Below are positions 8,380 through 17,623 of a DNA stretch of 64,000 bases, piece by piece. Under the pieces are notes generated by a model. It searched no databases, had not been told where the DNA came from, and worked only from the letters and a program-made list of their open reading frames with translations. Each line of letters starts with the position of its first letter. Position 1 is the stretch's first letter. The stretch comes from an uncultured Selenomonas sp. GTDB taxonomy: Bacteria > Bacillota > Negativicutes > Selenomonadales > Selenomonadaceae. Where the stretch lies: the NCBI GenBank assembly GCA_905372355.1, contig CAJPOT010000002.1, forward strand, positions 1 through 64,000. The letters are read 5' to 3'. The position numbers and the translations under genes are program-made.

Positions 8380-8778
8380 GTGAAGAAGCAAGAAGAGAGT
8401 GTTCTGCTCTACCAATTTTCAGATGAGGCTGCGTTGGCTATTCAAGAGGTTTTGCGCAAGTTGAGAATCTCGGCGAGCGTTCTAGAACCAGGAGCATGGC
8501 ATCAACGCATTGGCTTCTTATTTGCCTTGAAGGGCTTCAAGCCGGGGACTTCGGAGGAAGAAGCCTTTGATTTTCCTTATGAGGCGGCAGTTTTCCATAA
8601 CATCAAAGGCAAGCGCCTCGATCAGGTCCTTCAAGCGTTGAAAGATGCGGGCATTGCACATATAAAGTTCAAGGCGGTGACGACGCCGTTCAATCTGCAT
8701 TGGACGCTCGCACGACTGTGCCGAACCATGCATAAAGAACATGCTTATATGATGGAAAGGGATAAGAATTCGGAATGA
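8380..8778 (+). CDS. DUF3783-domain protein
   Basis: 132 aa, GTG start 13 bases after the NYN stop with GAGGTGGAG upstream. The N-terminal half includes a predicted strand VLLYQFSDEAALAIQEVL. Residues about 75-118 match the DUF3783 pattern as I know it (AAVFHNIKGKRLDQVLQALK followed by VTTPFNLHWTL). The function of this family is unknown. The stop overlaps the start of the following coiled-coil gene by four bases. Confidence 0.65.
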   Translation: MKKQEESVLLYQFSDEAALAIQEVLRKLRISASVLEPGAWHQRIGFLFALKGFKPGTSEEEAFDFPYEAAVFHNIKGKRLDQVLQALKDAGIAHIKFKAVTTPFNLHWTLARLCRTMHKEHAYMMERDKNSE

Positions 8779-9605
8779 GGTACGATGATCTCGATCGGAC
8801 GAGCGTTCTTGTGCGCAAGGAGAAAAATACGTCAGATGGCAGGAAGCTAGACGATACGCAGGAGCTGTTGCCTTTGTCCCAAGATGCTTCTCCTATTTTT
8901 TCGAGGCAGGGGACGGTGCGGGAGCTTCCGCCGCTCACATCAAAAATGGAGCATCAGAGGGTGGATGCTGCAGAGTCTGGAAATAGGCGGCAAAGTAGAT
9001 TCCGCAAGGGGCTGATTTTTGCCGCTTGTTTTGCGGTGGCTCTTTTTTGTGGGGTTCTTTTGTCCGATATGTTTCGCAATCATGAACAAGCTCTTGAGGA
9101 CGGCCGCAAGGAGGCGCAGCAGGTTGAAATGCGTCAGCAGGAACTTGCTGCACGCGAAGACTCTCTAAAGAAGCAAAGGGCGAGCATAGCGGAGCAGAAA
9201 AGAGCGCTGGAAGAAAAAGAGCTGGAACTTGAACGAAAGGCGCAGCGCGCTGCCGGGCGCACGGAACGCATCAAGCAGGAAAAGGACAAGGGAACGGTTG
9301 TCGGCGGCTGGGTGGACAAGGTCACGGGAAAGGAAAAGGAGCGCAAGGAAGCGAACGAGAAGAATGCCGCTGAAATTCAGCAGGCAAATCTGGATATCGC
9401 TTCGGTACAACAATCCATCAAGGATGCCCAAGCTGTTCTTGATGAAGTGGACAAACAGCTTGACAATGTCAATGAAATGAAAGATCAGGCAGATCGCTTG
9501 AAAACGGTTGCACAAGATACGTATGAGAAAAATCAAGGGACGATCAGTCAGATCTTTCATTATGTGAACGAGGGCGCTGATATGTTGCGTCAGATTCTTC
9601 GCTGA
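8775..9605 (+). CDS. Single-pass membrane protein with long coiled coil, unknown function
   Basis: 276 aa. Residues 1-80 are polar and charged, probably cytoplasmic. One membrane helix follows at about 81-101 (GLIFAACFAVALFCGVLL). The rest is almost entirely Glu/Lys/Gln/Arg-rich heptad coiled coil with a short break at GGWVDKVTGK. No enzymatic motif is visible. The ATG overlaps the DUF3783 stop (ATGA), so it is probably co-expressed with the NYN and DUF3783 genes. I cannot name a family. Confidence 0.65.
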   Translation: MRYDDLDRTSVLVRKEKNTSDGRKLDDTQELLPLSQDASPIFSRQGTVRELPPLTSKMEHQRVDAAESGNRRQSRFRKGLIFAACFAVALFCGVLLSDMFRNHEQALEDGRKEAQQVEMRQQELAAREDSLKKQRASIAEQKRALEEKELELERKAQRAAGRTERIKQEKDKGTVVGGWVDKVTGKEKERKEANEKNAAEIQQANLDIASVQQSIKDAQAVLDEVDKQLDNVNEMKDQADRLKTVAQDTYEKNQGTISQIFHYVNEGADMLRQILR

Positions 9606-9637
9606 CGCGCTTTTCAAGATACAAAAGGAGGATGAAC

Positions 9638-10567
9638 GTGAAGAAAATCATTGCCTTTCTCTTCTTGCCGCTTCTGTTCCTTATGACTGGCTGTGGCAGC
9701 GGAAGCAAACAAGAGCTTAGTACGTTGAAAATCGGTCTCATGCCTGATACGGATTCCGTTCCATTCATCATTGCACAGGAAAAAGGATATTTTGCAGAAG
9801 AGGGACTGAATGTGGAACTGCACTCTTTCAAGAGTGCTATGGACAGAGATTCTGCTTTGCAGAGCGGCAATCTTGATGGAGCTGTTTCCGATCTGCTCGC
9901 CGTTGCGTTTGCCAAGGATGGCGGCTTCGACGTCAAGGTTACTTCCATGACGGACGGCAGTTACAAACTTGTTGCAGCGCCTGGGGCGGAAAAGCTTTCT
10001 GTCAAGGAACTCGCTGGTAAGGAGGTCGCTGTTTCTCGCAATACGATCATCGAATATGTGACAGATCATATTCTTGAAAGCAACTCGATGTCCGGTGATG
10101 ATATAGCGAAGGTCGTTATTCCGCAGATTCCGACGCGCTTGGAGCTTTTGCAGAGCAGTAAGCTGGCAGCGGCCACTCTGCCGGAGCCAATGGCAAGCGT
10201 TGCTGTTCACAACGGATGCCGATTCATCACTGGATCGGATGAACTCGGTATCAACCCTGGCGTCATATTGTTTACGGAAAAAAGCACGAAGGAAAAGCGG
10301 GCAGAAATCCAAGCGATGTACCGCGCTTACAACAAGGCTGTAGCTTATCTCAACAGCACGGAGCGTGCCGAGTATATCGACCTCGTAGTAGAAAAGAGCG
10401 GATTTCCACCAGCGGCGAAAGAAGCTCTCGTTTTGCCCGTTTATCACACGGCAGCACTGCCCAAGGAGAATGACGTTACGGACTGCATTGCCTGGCTCAA
10501 GGGCAAGGAACTGATTAAGAATTCCTACGGGTACGCTGATCTCGTGCTCGATTTATTGCAGCCATGA
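9638..10567 (+). CDS. ABC transporter substrate-binding lipoprotein, NitT/TauT type
   Basis: 309 aa. The signal peptide ends in the lipobox LMTGC. The mature part starts LKIGLMPDTDSVPFIIAQEKGYFAEEGLNVEL-like in layout (quoted here only as the IGLMPDTDSVPF and AEEGLNVEL segments), the hallmark of NMT1/THI5/SsuA-like binding proteins. I prefer GTG 9638, six bases after AAAGGAGG, because the ATG at 9632 directly abuts that site. It overlaps the ATPase gene by four bases. The ligand cannot be told from sequence: sulfonate, nitrate, a pyrimidine or other. Confidence 0.85.
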   Translation: MKKIIAFLFLPLLFLMTGCGSGSKQELSTLKIGLMPDTDSVPFIIAQEKGYFAEEGLNVELHSFKSAMDRDSALQSGNLDGAVSDLLAVAFAKDGGFDVKVTSMTDGSYKLVAAPGAEKLSVKELAGKEVAVSRNTIIEYVTDHILESNSMSGDDIAKVVIPQIPTRLELLQSSKLAAATLPEPMASVAVHNGCRFITGSDELGINPGVILFTEKSTKEKRAEIQAMYRAYNKAVAYLNSTERAEYIDLVVEKSGFPPAAKEALVLPVYHTAALPKENDVTDCIAWLKGKELIKNSYGYADLVLDLLQP

Positions 10568-11313
10568 TCGATTTGCAGCACCTGTCCTACGGTTATCGTG
10601 TCGATAAAAAATGCATGCAAGTGTTGCACGATATCAATATGCATGTAGAAAAAGGGGAGATTTGCTCTGTCATAGGTCCTTCCGGGTGTGGGAAGTCGAC
10701 GCTTCTAAAAATCATTGCCGGTCTTTTGCACGATTATGATGGGACTGCGATGATCGATGGAGTCCCTGTTGACCCGAAACGGCAGCGCGTCGGATTCATG
10801 CCTCAAAACTACGGACTCCTGCCTTGGAAAACCGTGCGTGAAAATGTCGAACTTGGCGGGAGGATACGTCATGAAGGGGTGCGGGAGAACGAGACCGCTT
10901 CCATGATGCAGCGACTGGGCATCGATGCATTCAGTGAACGGTATCCAAAAGAACTGTCTGGTGGGCAGCAACAGCGCGTGGGCTTGGCACGCGCCTTTTT
11001 GCTTCGTCCCGATGTGCTTTTGATGGATGAACCGTTTTCGGCACTGGACGCTATCACGCGCGAAGAGATGCAGGAGGTTTTCCTATCCCTTTGGCACGAG
11101 CAGCATGTGACCACGGTTCTCGTTACGCATTATGTGGAGGAAGCGCTGTACCTTGGACAGAGAATCGTGATTCTTGCCGACGCTCCTGGGCGCATTGCCG
11201 AGGTGTTGGATAATCCTCTTTTTGGCTGTATCGATCAGCGAAATAAAGTAGAATTTTTTCGTATGAGCTGTTATTTGCGTGAGCAAATTAAGAAGAGGTG
11301 GCGTCGGGCATGA
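10564..11313 (+). CDS. ABC transporter ATPase, SsuB/TauB type
   Basis: 249 aa. Walker A GPSGCGKST, Q-loop MPQNYGLLPW, signature LSGGQQQRVGLARA, Walker B VLLMDEPFSALD and the switch histidine in VLVTHYVEEAL are all present. It powers the importer made with the lipoprotein and permease on either side. Its start overlaps the upstream stop (ATGA) and its stop overlaps the permease start (ATGA), so translation is coupled across the operon. Confidence 0.93.
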   Translation: MIDLQHLSYGYRVDKKCMQVLHDINMHVEKGEICSVIGPSGCGKSTLLKIIAGLLHDYDGTAMIDGVPVDPKRQRVGFMPQNYGLLPWKTVRENVELGGRIRHEGVRENETASMMQRLGIDAFSERYPKELSGGQQQRVGLARAFLLRPDVLLMDEPFSALDAITREEMQEVFLSLWHEQHVTTVLVTHYVEEALYLGQRIVILADAPGRIAEVLDNPLFGCIDQRNKVEFFRMSCYLREQIKKRWRRA

Positions 11314-12047
11314 AGCGTACTGTTGTTTACATTGGCGCTGCCGCCATACTGTTTTTTGTCTGGTGGATTCTATCTTCTTTTCTTGCATTGCCGATTGTGC
11401 CAAATCCATGGAGTGTTGTTTCCTGTTTGCAGAGCATCTTTTTATCCTCAATTGCCATTCATGCAATTTACAGTTTGGGCAGAATTGCACTGGGACTTGT
11501 CCTTGCTGTAGGAATTGGCTACCCCATAGGGATTTTTATGGGATATGCAGCGAAGGCTGATCGTATTTTTTCTCCTTTTGTCTATCTGATGTATCCTGTT
11601 CCGAAAATCGCCTTGCTGCCGATTCTCATGCTGCTTGCCGGCGTGGGGGAGATGTCCAAAGTCTTGATGCTCTTTCTTATCATCGTATTCCAAGTCATCA
11701 TCGCCGTGCGCGATGCCGTGCGTGCGATTCCACAAGAGGCGTATATGCCCCTTCTTTCCTTAGGGGCGTCATTTTTTTCCATTTTTCGCCATGTTCTTTG
11801 GCCGGCGTCTTTGCCCAAATTCATTACAGCTGTGCGCGTTGCCATGGCGACGGCGATTTCCGTATTGTTTTTTACGGAGACATTCGGTTCGCAATATGGT
11901 TTGGGATATTTCATCATGGACGCATGGCTTCGTGTCAATTATTTGGAGATGTATGCAGGAATCGTTGTGCTCAGTCTGCTCGGACTGCTGCTCTTCTCCA
12001 TGCTTGATTTTATCGAGATGAGAGTTTGCCGATGGCAATATAAATAA
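11310..12047 (+). CDS. ABC transporter permease, SsuC/TauC type
   Basis: 245 aa, six predicted membrane helices. The EAA-type cytoplasmic loop is visible around IPQEAYMPLLSLGASFFSIF and HVLWPASLPKFITAVRVA. I start at ATG 11310, which overlaps the ATPase stop, with AGGTGG upstream; a GTG at 11298 is the alternative. It is the third and last gene of the importer operon. About 140 bases without a gene follow, holding the comFB promoter. Confidence 0.9.
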   Translation: MKRTVVYIGAAAILFFVWWILSSFLALPIVPNPWSVVSCLQSIFLSSIAIHAIYSLGRIALGLVLAVGIGYPIGIFMGYAAKADRIFSPFVYLMYPVPKIALLPILMLLAGVGEMSKVLMLFLIIVFQVIIAVRDAVRAIPQEAYMPLLSLGASFFSIFRHVLWPASLPKFITAVRVAMATAISVLFFTETFGSQYGLGYFIMDAWLRVNYLEMYAGIVVLSLLGLLLFSMLDFIEMRVCRWQYK

Positions 12048-12107
12048 GTCTTTCAGTCTTATTGCAGAGGGCGACAGTCCTGAAATTTGAAAAATTATCC
12101 ATAAAGA

Positions 12108-12136
12108 GTGACAAGATGCGCTGCTTGTTGTATAAT
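12108..12136 (+). promoter_or_regulatory. Promoter of the ComFB gene
   Basis: GTGACA (12108-12113), 17 bases, perfect TATAAT (12131-12136). It lies 55 bases before the ATG of the ComFB-family gene. Confidence 0.75.
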
Positions 12137-12190
12137 TTGATTAGAAAGAATTTACTTATGAAAGTTTAGCATCTTGAGGATGGGTGAGAT

Positions 12191-12454
12191 ATGCCGATCA
12201 GAAATACCATGGAAGAATTCGTTCAGCAGAATATCGATGCTGTTTTGCGTATGTATCCCGATTGCTGCTCCTGCGAAAAATGCAAGGAAGACATCATGGC
12301 GCTTGCCCTCAATCATCTTCCGCCCAAGTACGTATCTACGCATAAAGGGGATTTGTTTGCAAGAATCGCGACGATGGATCCGGTGGACAAGGCGTTTATC
12401 ATTCAAGAGATTGCCAAGGCGATACAGATTGTACACAAGATGCCGCGTCACTGA
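12191..12454 (+). CDS. ComFB-family (late competence development) protein
   Basis: 87 aa, the normal size for this family. It carries the cysteine set of ComFB proteins (YPDCCSCEKCKEDI), followed by MALALNHLPPKYV. The role of ComFB is poorly known. In cyanobacteria, related proteins have been described as cyclic-di-nucleotide receptors, but that is recalled from memory and not shown here. Monocistronic: its own promoter upstream and a terminator right after. Confidence 0.8.
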   Translation: MPIRNTMEEFVQQNIDAVLRMYPDCCSCEKCKEDIMALALNHLPPKYVSTHKGDLFARIATMDPVDKAFIIQEIAKAIQIVHKMPRH

Positions 12455-12478
12455 ATGCGTATGAATTTATGGCACAAA

Positions 12479-12512
12479 GAAAGCGATGTCGTTTGAAACG
12501 GCATCGCTTTTT
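12479..12512. terminator. Terminator shared by comFB and the CNNM gene
   Basis: AAAGCGATG on the left pairs with CATCGCTTT on the right through a short imperfect apex (TCGTTTGAAACGG), followed by a T run. It lies between convergent genes and can serve both. Confidence 0.8.
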
Positions 12513-12515
12513 TAT

Positions 12516-13859
12516 TCAGTGCGCTCTTGTCACAGTGTTTTCTTCTGTTTCGTTTGTTTTGGGTCGTCTTCGATGCGTGACTAGAATTTTGTCAATACGC
12601 GCGCGATCCATGTCGACGATTTCAAACGTAAAATCATTCCACTGACAAACTTCTGTTTCTTTGGGAATGTAGCCAAAGTAAGAGGTCAGGAAACCTCCCA
12701 TCGTTTGGAAATGCGCTTTATCCTCATCGGGCAGAGGCACGTCAATATCAAATTTCTCTTTGAAGTCGTCGATTGAGAACAGTCCATCCATATACCAAGC
12801 ATCCTTGCCGCGTGGAATCATCTGCGGTGCGTCGATTTCGTCGGCGTCGAAGGATGTTCCGATGATTTCGTTCATGATGTCCGTCAAGGTAAGAAAACCG
12901 ATAACGCCGCCGTATTCATCCAGCACGACGGCCGCATGCACACCCGTTTCACGGAATTTTTCCAGCACGCGGAACGTTTCCATGGAACGCGGAACGAAGA
13001 GTGGTTGGCGGATGAAAGGGGATAATTCAATCGGCCGCTTCTCCAGACAGGCATCGAGAAGATCCTTGGCATGGAGTATGCCGCAGAAATCGTCAAGACT
13101 ATCACGTCCCACCGGAATGATGGTTTCGGGATTTTCTTTGATGAGCCGCAAATTGTGCTCTATGGAATCTTCGAGATCGATCCAGAACATCTGCGTGCGC
13201 GGCGTCATCAAGGCGTAGGCCGTTTGATCACTCATATGGAAGATATTGTCAACCATTGTCTGCTCTGCTTTTTCAAATGTTCCCTCTTCGGTACCTTGTT
13301 CGATCAAATCTTTGACTTCATCCTCCGTAACTGTGTCGGTTACATGAGGATTGATGCCAACTAAGAGAAGCAGGAAATTTGCTGAATTGGAAAGGAACGA
13401 TACTGCAGGGCGCGTGATGTACTCAAGGACATGCAGCCAGCGGTGAAAACGCTGCAAATACTTTTCTGGATTTTGCCAAGCGATTTTCTTGGGAAGAAAC
13501 TCTCCCATGAGAAGCGTGAAATAAGATATGGCAATCGTGCTCAAGACGAATGCGATCGTATGCGCGTAGGGAAGGAAATGGAGAACTTCCTCCAAGAGGG
13601 GGGCAATCGCACTGCCGATGACAATGCCGAGCAGTATGCTTGTGAGCGTGATGCCGATTTGCACGACGGAGAGGACATTCTCAGGCATTTCCAAAATCGT
13701 TAAAGCGGCAACCGCATTTTTATCGCCGTCATCGGCGAGCTTTTCCAGACGACTCTTGTGGCTTTCCATGATGGCGGTTTCCGCCAAGGCAAAAAAACTG
13801 CTTGCCGATACGAGGAAAACGGTCAGAAGGATCAGCAGCGGCAAATCTGGACTATCCAA
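12516..13859 (-). CDS. CNNM/CorC-type membrane protein with CBS pair (hemolysin-like, TlyC family)
   Basis: 447 aa. An N-terminal DUF21/CNNM membrane domain (about 1-190, several helices, SSFFALAETAIMESHKSRLE motif) is followed by a tandem CBS pair (about 205-330, MTPRTQMFWIDL and VVLDEYGGVIGFLTLTDIM) and a C-terminal CorC_HlyC domain (about 345-430, GLFSIDDFKEKF). Members of this family are divalent-cation exporters or regulators, mostly Mg or Co; hemolysin is a legacy name. It is divergent from the VanW gene, with an extended -10 (TGGTATAAT on the minus strand, 13902-13910) upstream. Confidence 0.88.
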   Translation of the reverse strand: MDSPDLPLLILLTVFLVSASSFFALAETAIMESHKSRLEKLADDGDKNAVAALTILEMPENVLSVVQIGITLTSILLGIVIGSAIAPLLEEVLHFLPYAHTIAFVLSTIAISYFTLLMGEFLPKKIAWQNPEKYLQRFHRWLHVLEYITRPAVSFLSNSANFLLLLVGINPHVTDTVTEDEVKDLIEQGTEEGTFEKAEQTMVDNIFHMSDQTAYALMTPRTQMFWIDLEDSIEHNLRLIKENPETIIPVGRDSLDDFCGILHAKDLLDACLEKRPIELSPFIRQPLFVPRSMETFRVLEKFRETGVHAAVVLDEYGGVIGFLTLTDIMNEIIGTSFDADEIDAPQMIPRGKDAWYMDGLFSIDDFKEKFDIDVPLPDEDKAHFQTMGGFLTSYFGYIPKETEVCQWNDFTFEIVDMDRARIDKILVTHRRRPKTNETEENTVTRAH

Positions 13860-13901
13860 GAGGGGACACCATCCTTTGTTGAATATAAAAGTGATACGCC
13901 T

Positions 13902-13910
13902 ATTATACCA
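13902..13910 (-). promoter_or_regulatory. Extended -10 promoter of the CNNM gene
   Basis: On the minus strand the sequence reads TGGTATAAT, a TGn-extended -10 box about 45 bases before the start codon. No good -35 box is visible. Confidence 0.5.
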
Positions 13911-13952
13911 TATTGCGGCAAATCTTATCCATGCTTCCGCAAAGATTAAGGC

Positions 13953-13980
13953 TTGACAATCTTGCGAGCAGGAATAATCG
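13953..13980 (+). promoter_or_regulatory. Probable promoter of the VanW gene
   Basis: Consensus TTGACA (13953-13958), 16 bases, weak TAATCG (13975-13980). It lies 64 bases before the ATG at 14044. Confidence 0.5.
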
Positions 13981-14043
13981 AATGAACACCGAAATAAATA
14001 AAATGGATTTTATATTATTTATTTGAAGGGGCGAAAACGAACG

Positions 14044-15267
14044 ATGAGATTTTCCCGATTGAATTTCATCCTTGCAACATCCCTGCTTGTTATATTCACG
14101 TTGCTGGCGAGCGGTATTTTCGCATATCATACTTCCTGCCGCGGACGCATCCTCTACGGAGTGCAGAGTGAGGGGCGCTCCTTGTTTGGCTTGACGCAGA
14201 AGGAGGCGGAGCAGTATTTTACGCAGTTGGGGAAGAAGAAACTTGCCAGTCAGACGGTTTCTTTAAGAAGCAACGGCGCTGTGTGGAAAATACAACCGCA
14301 GGAAGTGAATCTGCAGCCTGCTGCGGCTGCCGCTGCCGAAGAGGCCTATAATTCCGGGCGTGAGGGGACGTTTGTATTACAGGCAGTGACGCAGATCAAG
14401 AATGCTATTTACGGATGCAATATTCCTTTTACGGCAAGTTATGACGAATCGCTCCTGCAGGCGAAATTGGAAGGGATAGCGGAAAAACTCCTCGTTCAAC
14501 CGGTCAATGCGGCATGTGAAATCGGCGCCAACGGAGCGATTCACCACATTCCGGGAAAATCGGGGAAGAAGCTCGACATAGCCGCCTCATTGAAGGCATT
14601 GGATAAGCCGTTGAAAGAAATGCAGGCGGCAAACCTCGAGCTGCCTTTGGAAGAAAATCCCCCGTTTGTCCGTACGGAGGATGTCGCCAACGTCAATGCC
14701 GTGCTTGGAACTTATACGACGTATTATCGTCACGGTGCGCGTGGGGACAATATTGCCATAGCGACGCAGCAGCTCAACGGCGTCCTGATTCGCAGCGGAG
14801 CAAACTTCTCTTTCAACAACATCGTGGGAACGCGTACCGCAAATGCCGGCTATAAAAATGCTGCGGTTCTGGTAAACGGAAAGTCTGTTCCGGGTATTGG
14901 CGGCGGTGTCTGCCAGGTCAGTTCGACGCTTTACAATGCGATTCTCTTGGCAGGTCTCAATCCGACAGAGAGGTTTTCGCATTTCATTCCGTCTTCGTAT
15001 TGTCCTCCGGGGCTTGATGCGACGGTGGCGGATGATTTGATTGATTTTCAATTCATGAATCCTCTGCCGCATAATGTTTATATTTTAGCAAGTGCAGATG
15101 GCAGAAAAATTACGGTGCAAGTGCTTGGTACGCAGGCAGATCTTCAAGGGAAGCACATCTCTATTGAAACGGTCGGCTCAAGCAGGCGACCTTCGGTATA
15201 TCGCATTTACAGTGCTAACGGGCAGGTCGTCGAGAGGGAATACCTGCATACGGATTCTTATTCGTAG
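14044..15267 (+). CDS. VanW-family protein with peptidoglycan-binding-like region
   Basis: 407 aa. An N-terminal membrane anchor (about 6-30) is followed by a PG_binding_4-like domain (about 40-215; FGLTQKEAEQYF is typical). The VanW domain covers about 215-380, with FSFNNIVGTRTANAGYKNA, GIGGGVCQVSSTLYNA and the cysteine in GGGVCQVSST. The extracytoplasmic function is unknown in this family; a role at the cell wall is inferred from the domain pair. I chose ATG 14044 because GAAGGGG lies about 11 bases upstream; a TTG at 14023 is also in frame. Confidence 0.85.
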   Translation: MRFSRLNFILATSLLVIFTLLASGIFAYHTSCRGRILYGVQSEGRSLFGLTQKEAEQYFTQLGKKKLASQTVSLRSNGAVWKIQPQEVNLQPAAAAAAEEAYNSGREGTFVLQAVTQIKNAIYGCNIPFTASYDESLLQAKLEGIAEKLLVQPVNAACEIGANGAIHHIPGKSGKKLDIAASLKALDKPLKEMQAANLELPLEENPPFVRTEDVANVNAVLGTYTTYYRHGARGDNIAIATQQLNGVLIRSGANFSFNNIVGTRTANAGYKNAAVLVNGKSVPGIGGGVCQVSSTLYNAILLAGLNPTERFSHFIPSSYCPPGLDATVADDLIDFQFMNPLPHNVYILASADGRKITVQVLGTQADLQGKHISIETVGSSRRPSVYRIYSANGQVVEREYLHTDSYS

Positions 15268-15343
15268 ATTGCTGCAAGGGAATACCGATGACAGTGAGAC
15301 CAGCAGAATCCTTCTTTCACTATCGCAATGAGGAAATATGCTT

Positions 15344-15916
15344 ATGGAAAAGAAAAAAATCATTGTCGGAGCCACTGGAGCGAGCGGCTTGCCGCTCTTG
15401 ATTGAATGCCTAAAATTCATTCGCAAGGAGGAGGGTTTTTCTTCTGTCTTGCTGATGACTCGTGGGGCAGAGCTCACGCTTCAGCATGAAACAAAAATGA
15501 AAGTGTCCGATGTTGCCGAACTTGCGGATGAAACTTTTGAGATTGACGAAATTGGTGCGGGGCCTGCCAGCGGTTCTTACCTTACGGCAGGTATGCTCAT
15601 CGTGCCTTGTTCAATGAAAACGCTCGCCGGCATACATGGCGGATACGCCGACAATCTCCTTCTGCGAGCGGCGGATGTGATGCTCAAGGAAAAGAGGACG
15701 CTTGTCCTCGCGGTTCGCGAGTCGCCATTGAGTCCGATTCATTTGCGCAATATGCATGAGTTGTCGCTTTTGCCGACGGTTCATATCGTGCCGCCCATGA
15801 TGGTGTTTTACAATCAACCTAAAACCATAGAAGACATGGTGCAGCAAGCAGCGGCAAGACTGCTTGCCCCTTTCGGGCTTATGGCAAAGGCATATCGTCC
15901 GTGGCAGGGACTTTGA
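15344..15916 (+). CDS. UbiX/Pad1-like flavin prenyltransferase family protein
   Basis: 190 aa. The N-terminal IIVGATGASGLPLLIE matches the flavin-binding loop of UbiX/Pad1. Later blocks are ASGSYLTAGMLIVPCSMKTLAGI and LVLAVRESPLSPIHLRNM, all typical. These enzymes prenylate FMN to make the cofactor of UbiD-type decarboxylases. No UbiD gene is visible here. Two ATGs are possible (15338 and 15344); the second has better spacing to the GAGGA site. Confidence 0.85.
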   Translation: MEKKKIIVGATGASGLPLLIECLKFIRKEEGFSSVLLMTRGAELTLQHETKMKVSDVAELADETFEIDEIGAGPASGSYLTAGMLIVPCSMKTLAGIHGGYADNLLLRAADVMLKEKRTLVLAVRESPLSPIHLRNMHELSLLPTVHIVPPMMVFYNQPKTIEDMVQQAAARLLAPFGLMAKAYRPWQGL

Positions 15917-15942
15917 GAGATGATGCAGAGGAGTGAAGCGAA

Positions 15943-17556
15943 GTGAAATTGACATTTCTAGGGGCTGCTCATACAGTTACCGGCTCTTGCTATTTGCTGG
16001 AGAGCGAGGAGCGGAAAGTTTTGGTGGACTGCGGCATGTTTCAAGGCGGTCGCCGCATACGCGAGTTGAATTACAAGGAGTTTTGCTTCAATCCTGCTGA
16101 ACTCGACTGCGTGATTTTGACACATGCACATATCGACCATTGCGGTCTTGTGCCGAAACTCTATAAAGAGGGTTTCAAGGGGGCTGTATATGCGACGAAA
16201 GTGACCTGCGAGTTGGCGCATATCATGCTGCCGGATTCCGCCCATATACAGGAGCACGATTCGGAGGTTCTGAACCGCAAGATTCAGCGCAGCGGCGATA
16301 CGCTGATTCAGCCGCTCTATGCGATGGAAGATGCAGAAGCGTCGCTGAAGCATTTTGTGCCGAAGTCTTACAACGAATTGTTTCGCGTAGAAAACAACAT
16401 CGAAGTGCGCTTTCGTGATGCCGGTCATATCATTGGCTCTGCCATCGTGGAAATGTACGTGGAAGAGAACGGGAAGAAGACGAAGCTCGTGTTTTCCGGC
16501 GATTTAGGTCAGCCCGATCAGCCCATCATCAAAGACCCTACGATCATCGAAGGGGCGGATTATCTGCTGCTTGAGTCGACATACGGTGATCGCCTGCATC
16601 AATTCTACGATAAGGAAGCAGCCCTCCTGGAAGCCGTGCAGGACACGATGGAGCGCGGCGGCAATCTCATCATCCCAGCTTTTGCTGTCGGACGCACGCA
16701 GACCTTGCTCTATTATTTTTATAAGCTTTGGAAGGAAGGGCGCATGGAGGATGTTCCCATCATATTGGACAGCCCCATGGCGATTGCTGCTACGCGCGTG
16801 TTCATGGAAAACATGCAGGAGTTTGACGAGACGACGGTAGAGCTGTTGGCGAAGCACGGCGGCGGCTTGCCGCAAATGCCGCATCTGCGCATCTGCGAGA
16901 CTGCAGAAGAATCGCGGGCTTTGAATTCGCAGGCGAGCTCCGCCGTCATCATTTCGGCGAGCGGCATGGCAGATGCCGGGCGCATTCTCCATCATCTCAA
17001 ACACAACCTTTGGCGACCGGAGTCAACGATTCTCTTTGTCGGATACCAAGCGGAAGGCAGTTTGGGCAGACGCCTCATCGACGGCGTGAAACGAGTCAAG
17101 GTCATGGGCGAGGAAATCGCAGTCAAAGCCAATATTCAAATGCTGGAAGGGTTTTCCGCCCATGCAGATATGAACCAGATTCTTGATTGGCTCGCGCCCA
17201 TACAGGAGCCGAATCCCGCGCGCGTATTCGTCGTCCATGGTGAGCCGTCGGCCTCGGAATCGCTTGCCGAACAAATCGAGAAGCGATTCAAGCTCAAGAC
17301 ATATATTCCGTTCTTTGGTGATTCCATCGTCATGACGGGGCGTGAACATGAGATTCATGAGTCTCATCTGCCGGAAGTTTCCGTCGAAAAGGAAATGGAG
17401 GACTTCCTGCGCACGGTTGATTCCACTTATCGCCAGCAGAGACGTCGCCTGCTGCAGTACGTTGTGCGCAATCCGCAGCAGATGGAGGTTGTCGTCCGCA
17501 CGGTGCAGAAGGGCTGGAACTATATGAAGAAGCTTTTTGCGACGTTCAATCTCTGA
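15943..17556 (+). CDS. Metallo-beta-lactamase/beta-CASP RNA-processing exonuclease family protein
   Basis: 537 aa. The MBL core has LTHAHIDHCGLVPKL (HxHxDH) near residue 66. Further metal ligands are in RDAGHIIGSAIVEM and VFSGDLG. The beta-CASP domain is in the middle (IPAFAVGRTQTLLYY), and the RNA-specificity domain closes the protein (GFSAHADMNQILDWL and FVVHGEPSASESLAEQI). Family members are CPSF73-like ribonucleases. The start is GTG with GGAGTGAAG upstream. The last ~60 residues are Arg/Gln-rich helix beyond the usual domain. It follows ubiX closely and precedes the pyr promoter. Confidence 0.9.
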   Translation: MKLTFLGAAHTVTGSCYLLESEERKVLVDCGMFQGGRRIRELNYKEFCFNPAELDCVILTHAHIDHCGLVPKLYKEGFKGAVYATKVTCELAHIMLPDSAHIQEHDSEVLNRKIQRSGDTLIQPLYAMEDAEASLKHFVPKSYNELFRVENNIEVRFRDAGHIIGSAIVEMYVEENGKKTKLVFSGDLGQPDQPIIKDPTIIEGADYLLLESTYGDRLHQFYDKEAALLEAVQDTMERGGNLIIPAFAVGRTQTLLYYFYKLWKEGRMEDVPIILDSPMAIAATRVFMENMQEFDETTVELLAKHGGGLPQMPHLRICETAEESRALNSQASSAVIISASGMADAGRILHHLKHNLWRPESTILFVGYQAEGSLGRRLIDGVKRVKVMGEEIAVKANIQMLEGFSAHADMNQILDWLAPIQEPNPARVFVVHGEPSASESLAEQIEKRFKLKTYIPFFGDSIVMTGREHEIHESHLPEVSVEKEMEDFLRTVDSTYRQQRRRLLQYVVRNPQQMEVVVRTVQKGWNYMKKLFATFNL

Positions 17557-17566
17557 TGGGTTTTCG

Positions 17567-17595
17567 TTGACAGCGCAGAGGACATGTGATAAGAT
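17567..17595 (+). promoter_or_regulatory. Promoter of the pyr operon
   Basis: Consensus TTGACA (17567-17572), 17 bases, TAAGAT (17590-17595). It starts a leader of about 165 bases that carries the PyrR site and attenuator. Confidence 0.8.
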
Positions 17596-17623
17596 TCAAG
17601 TCGAATAAAATGTATAGAGATGT

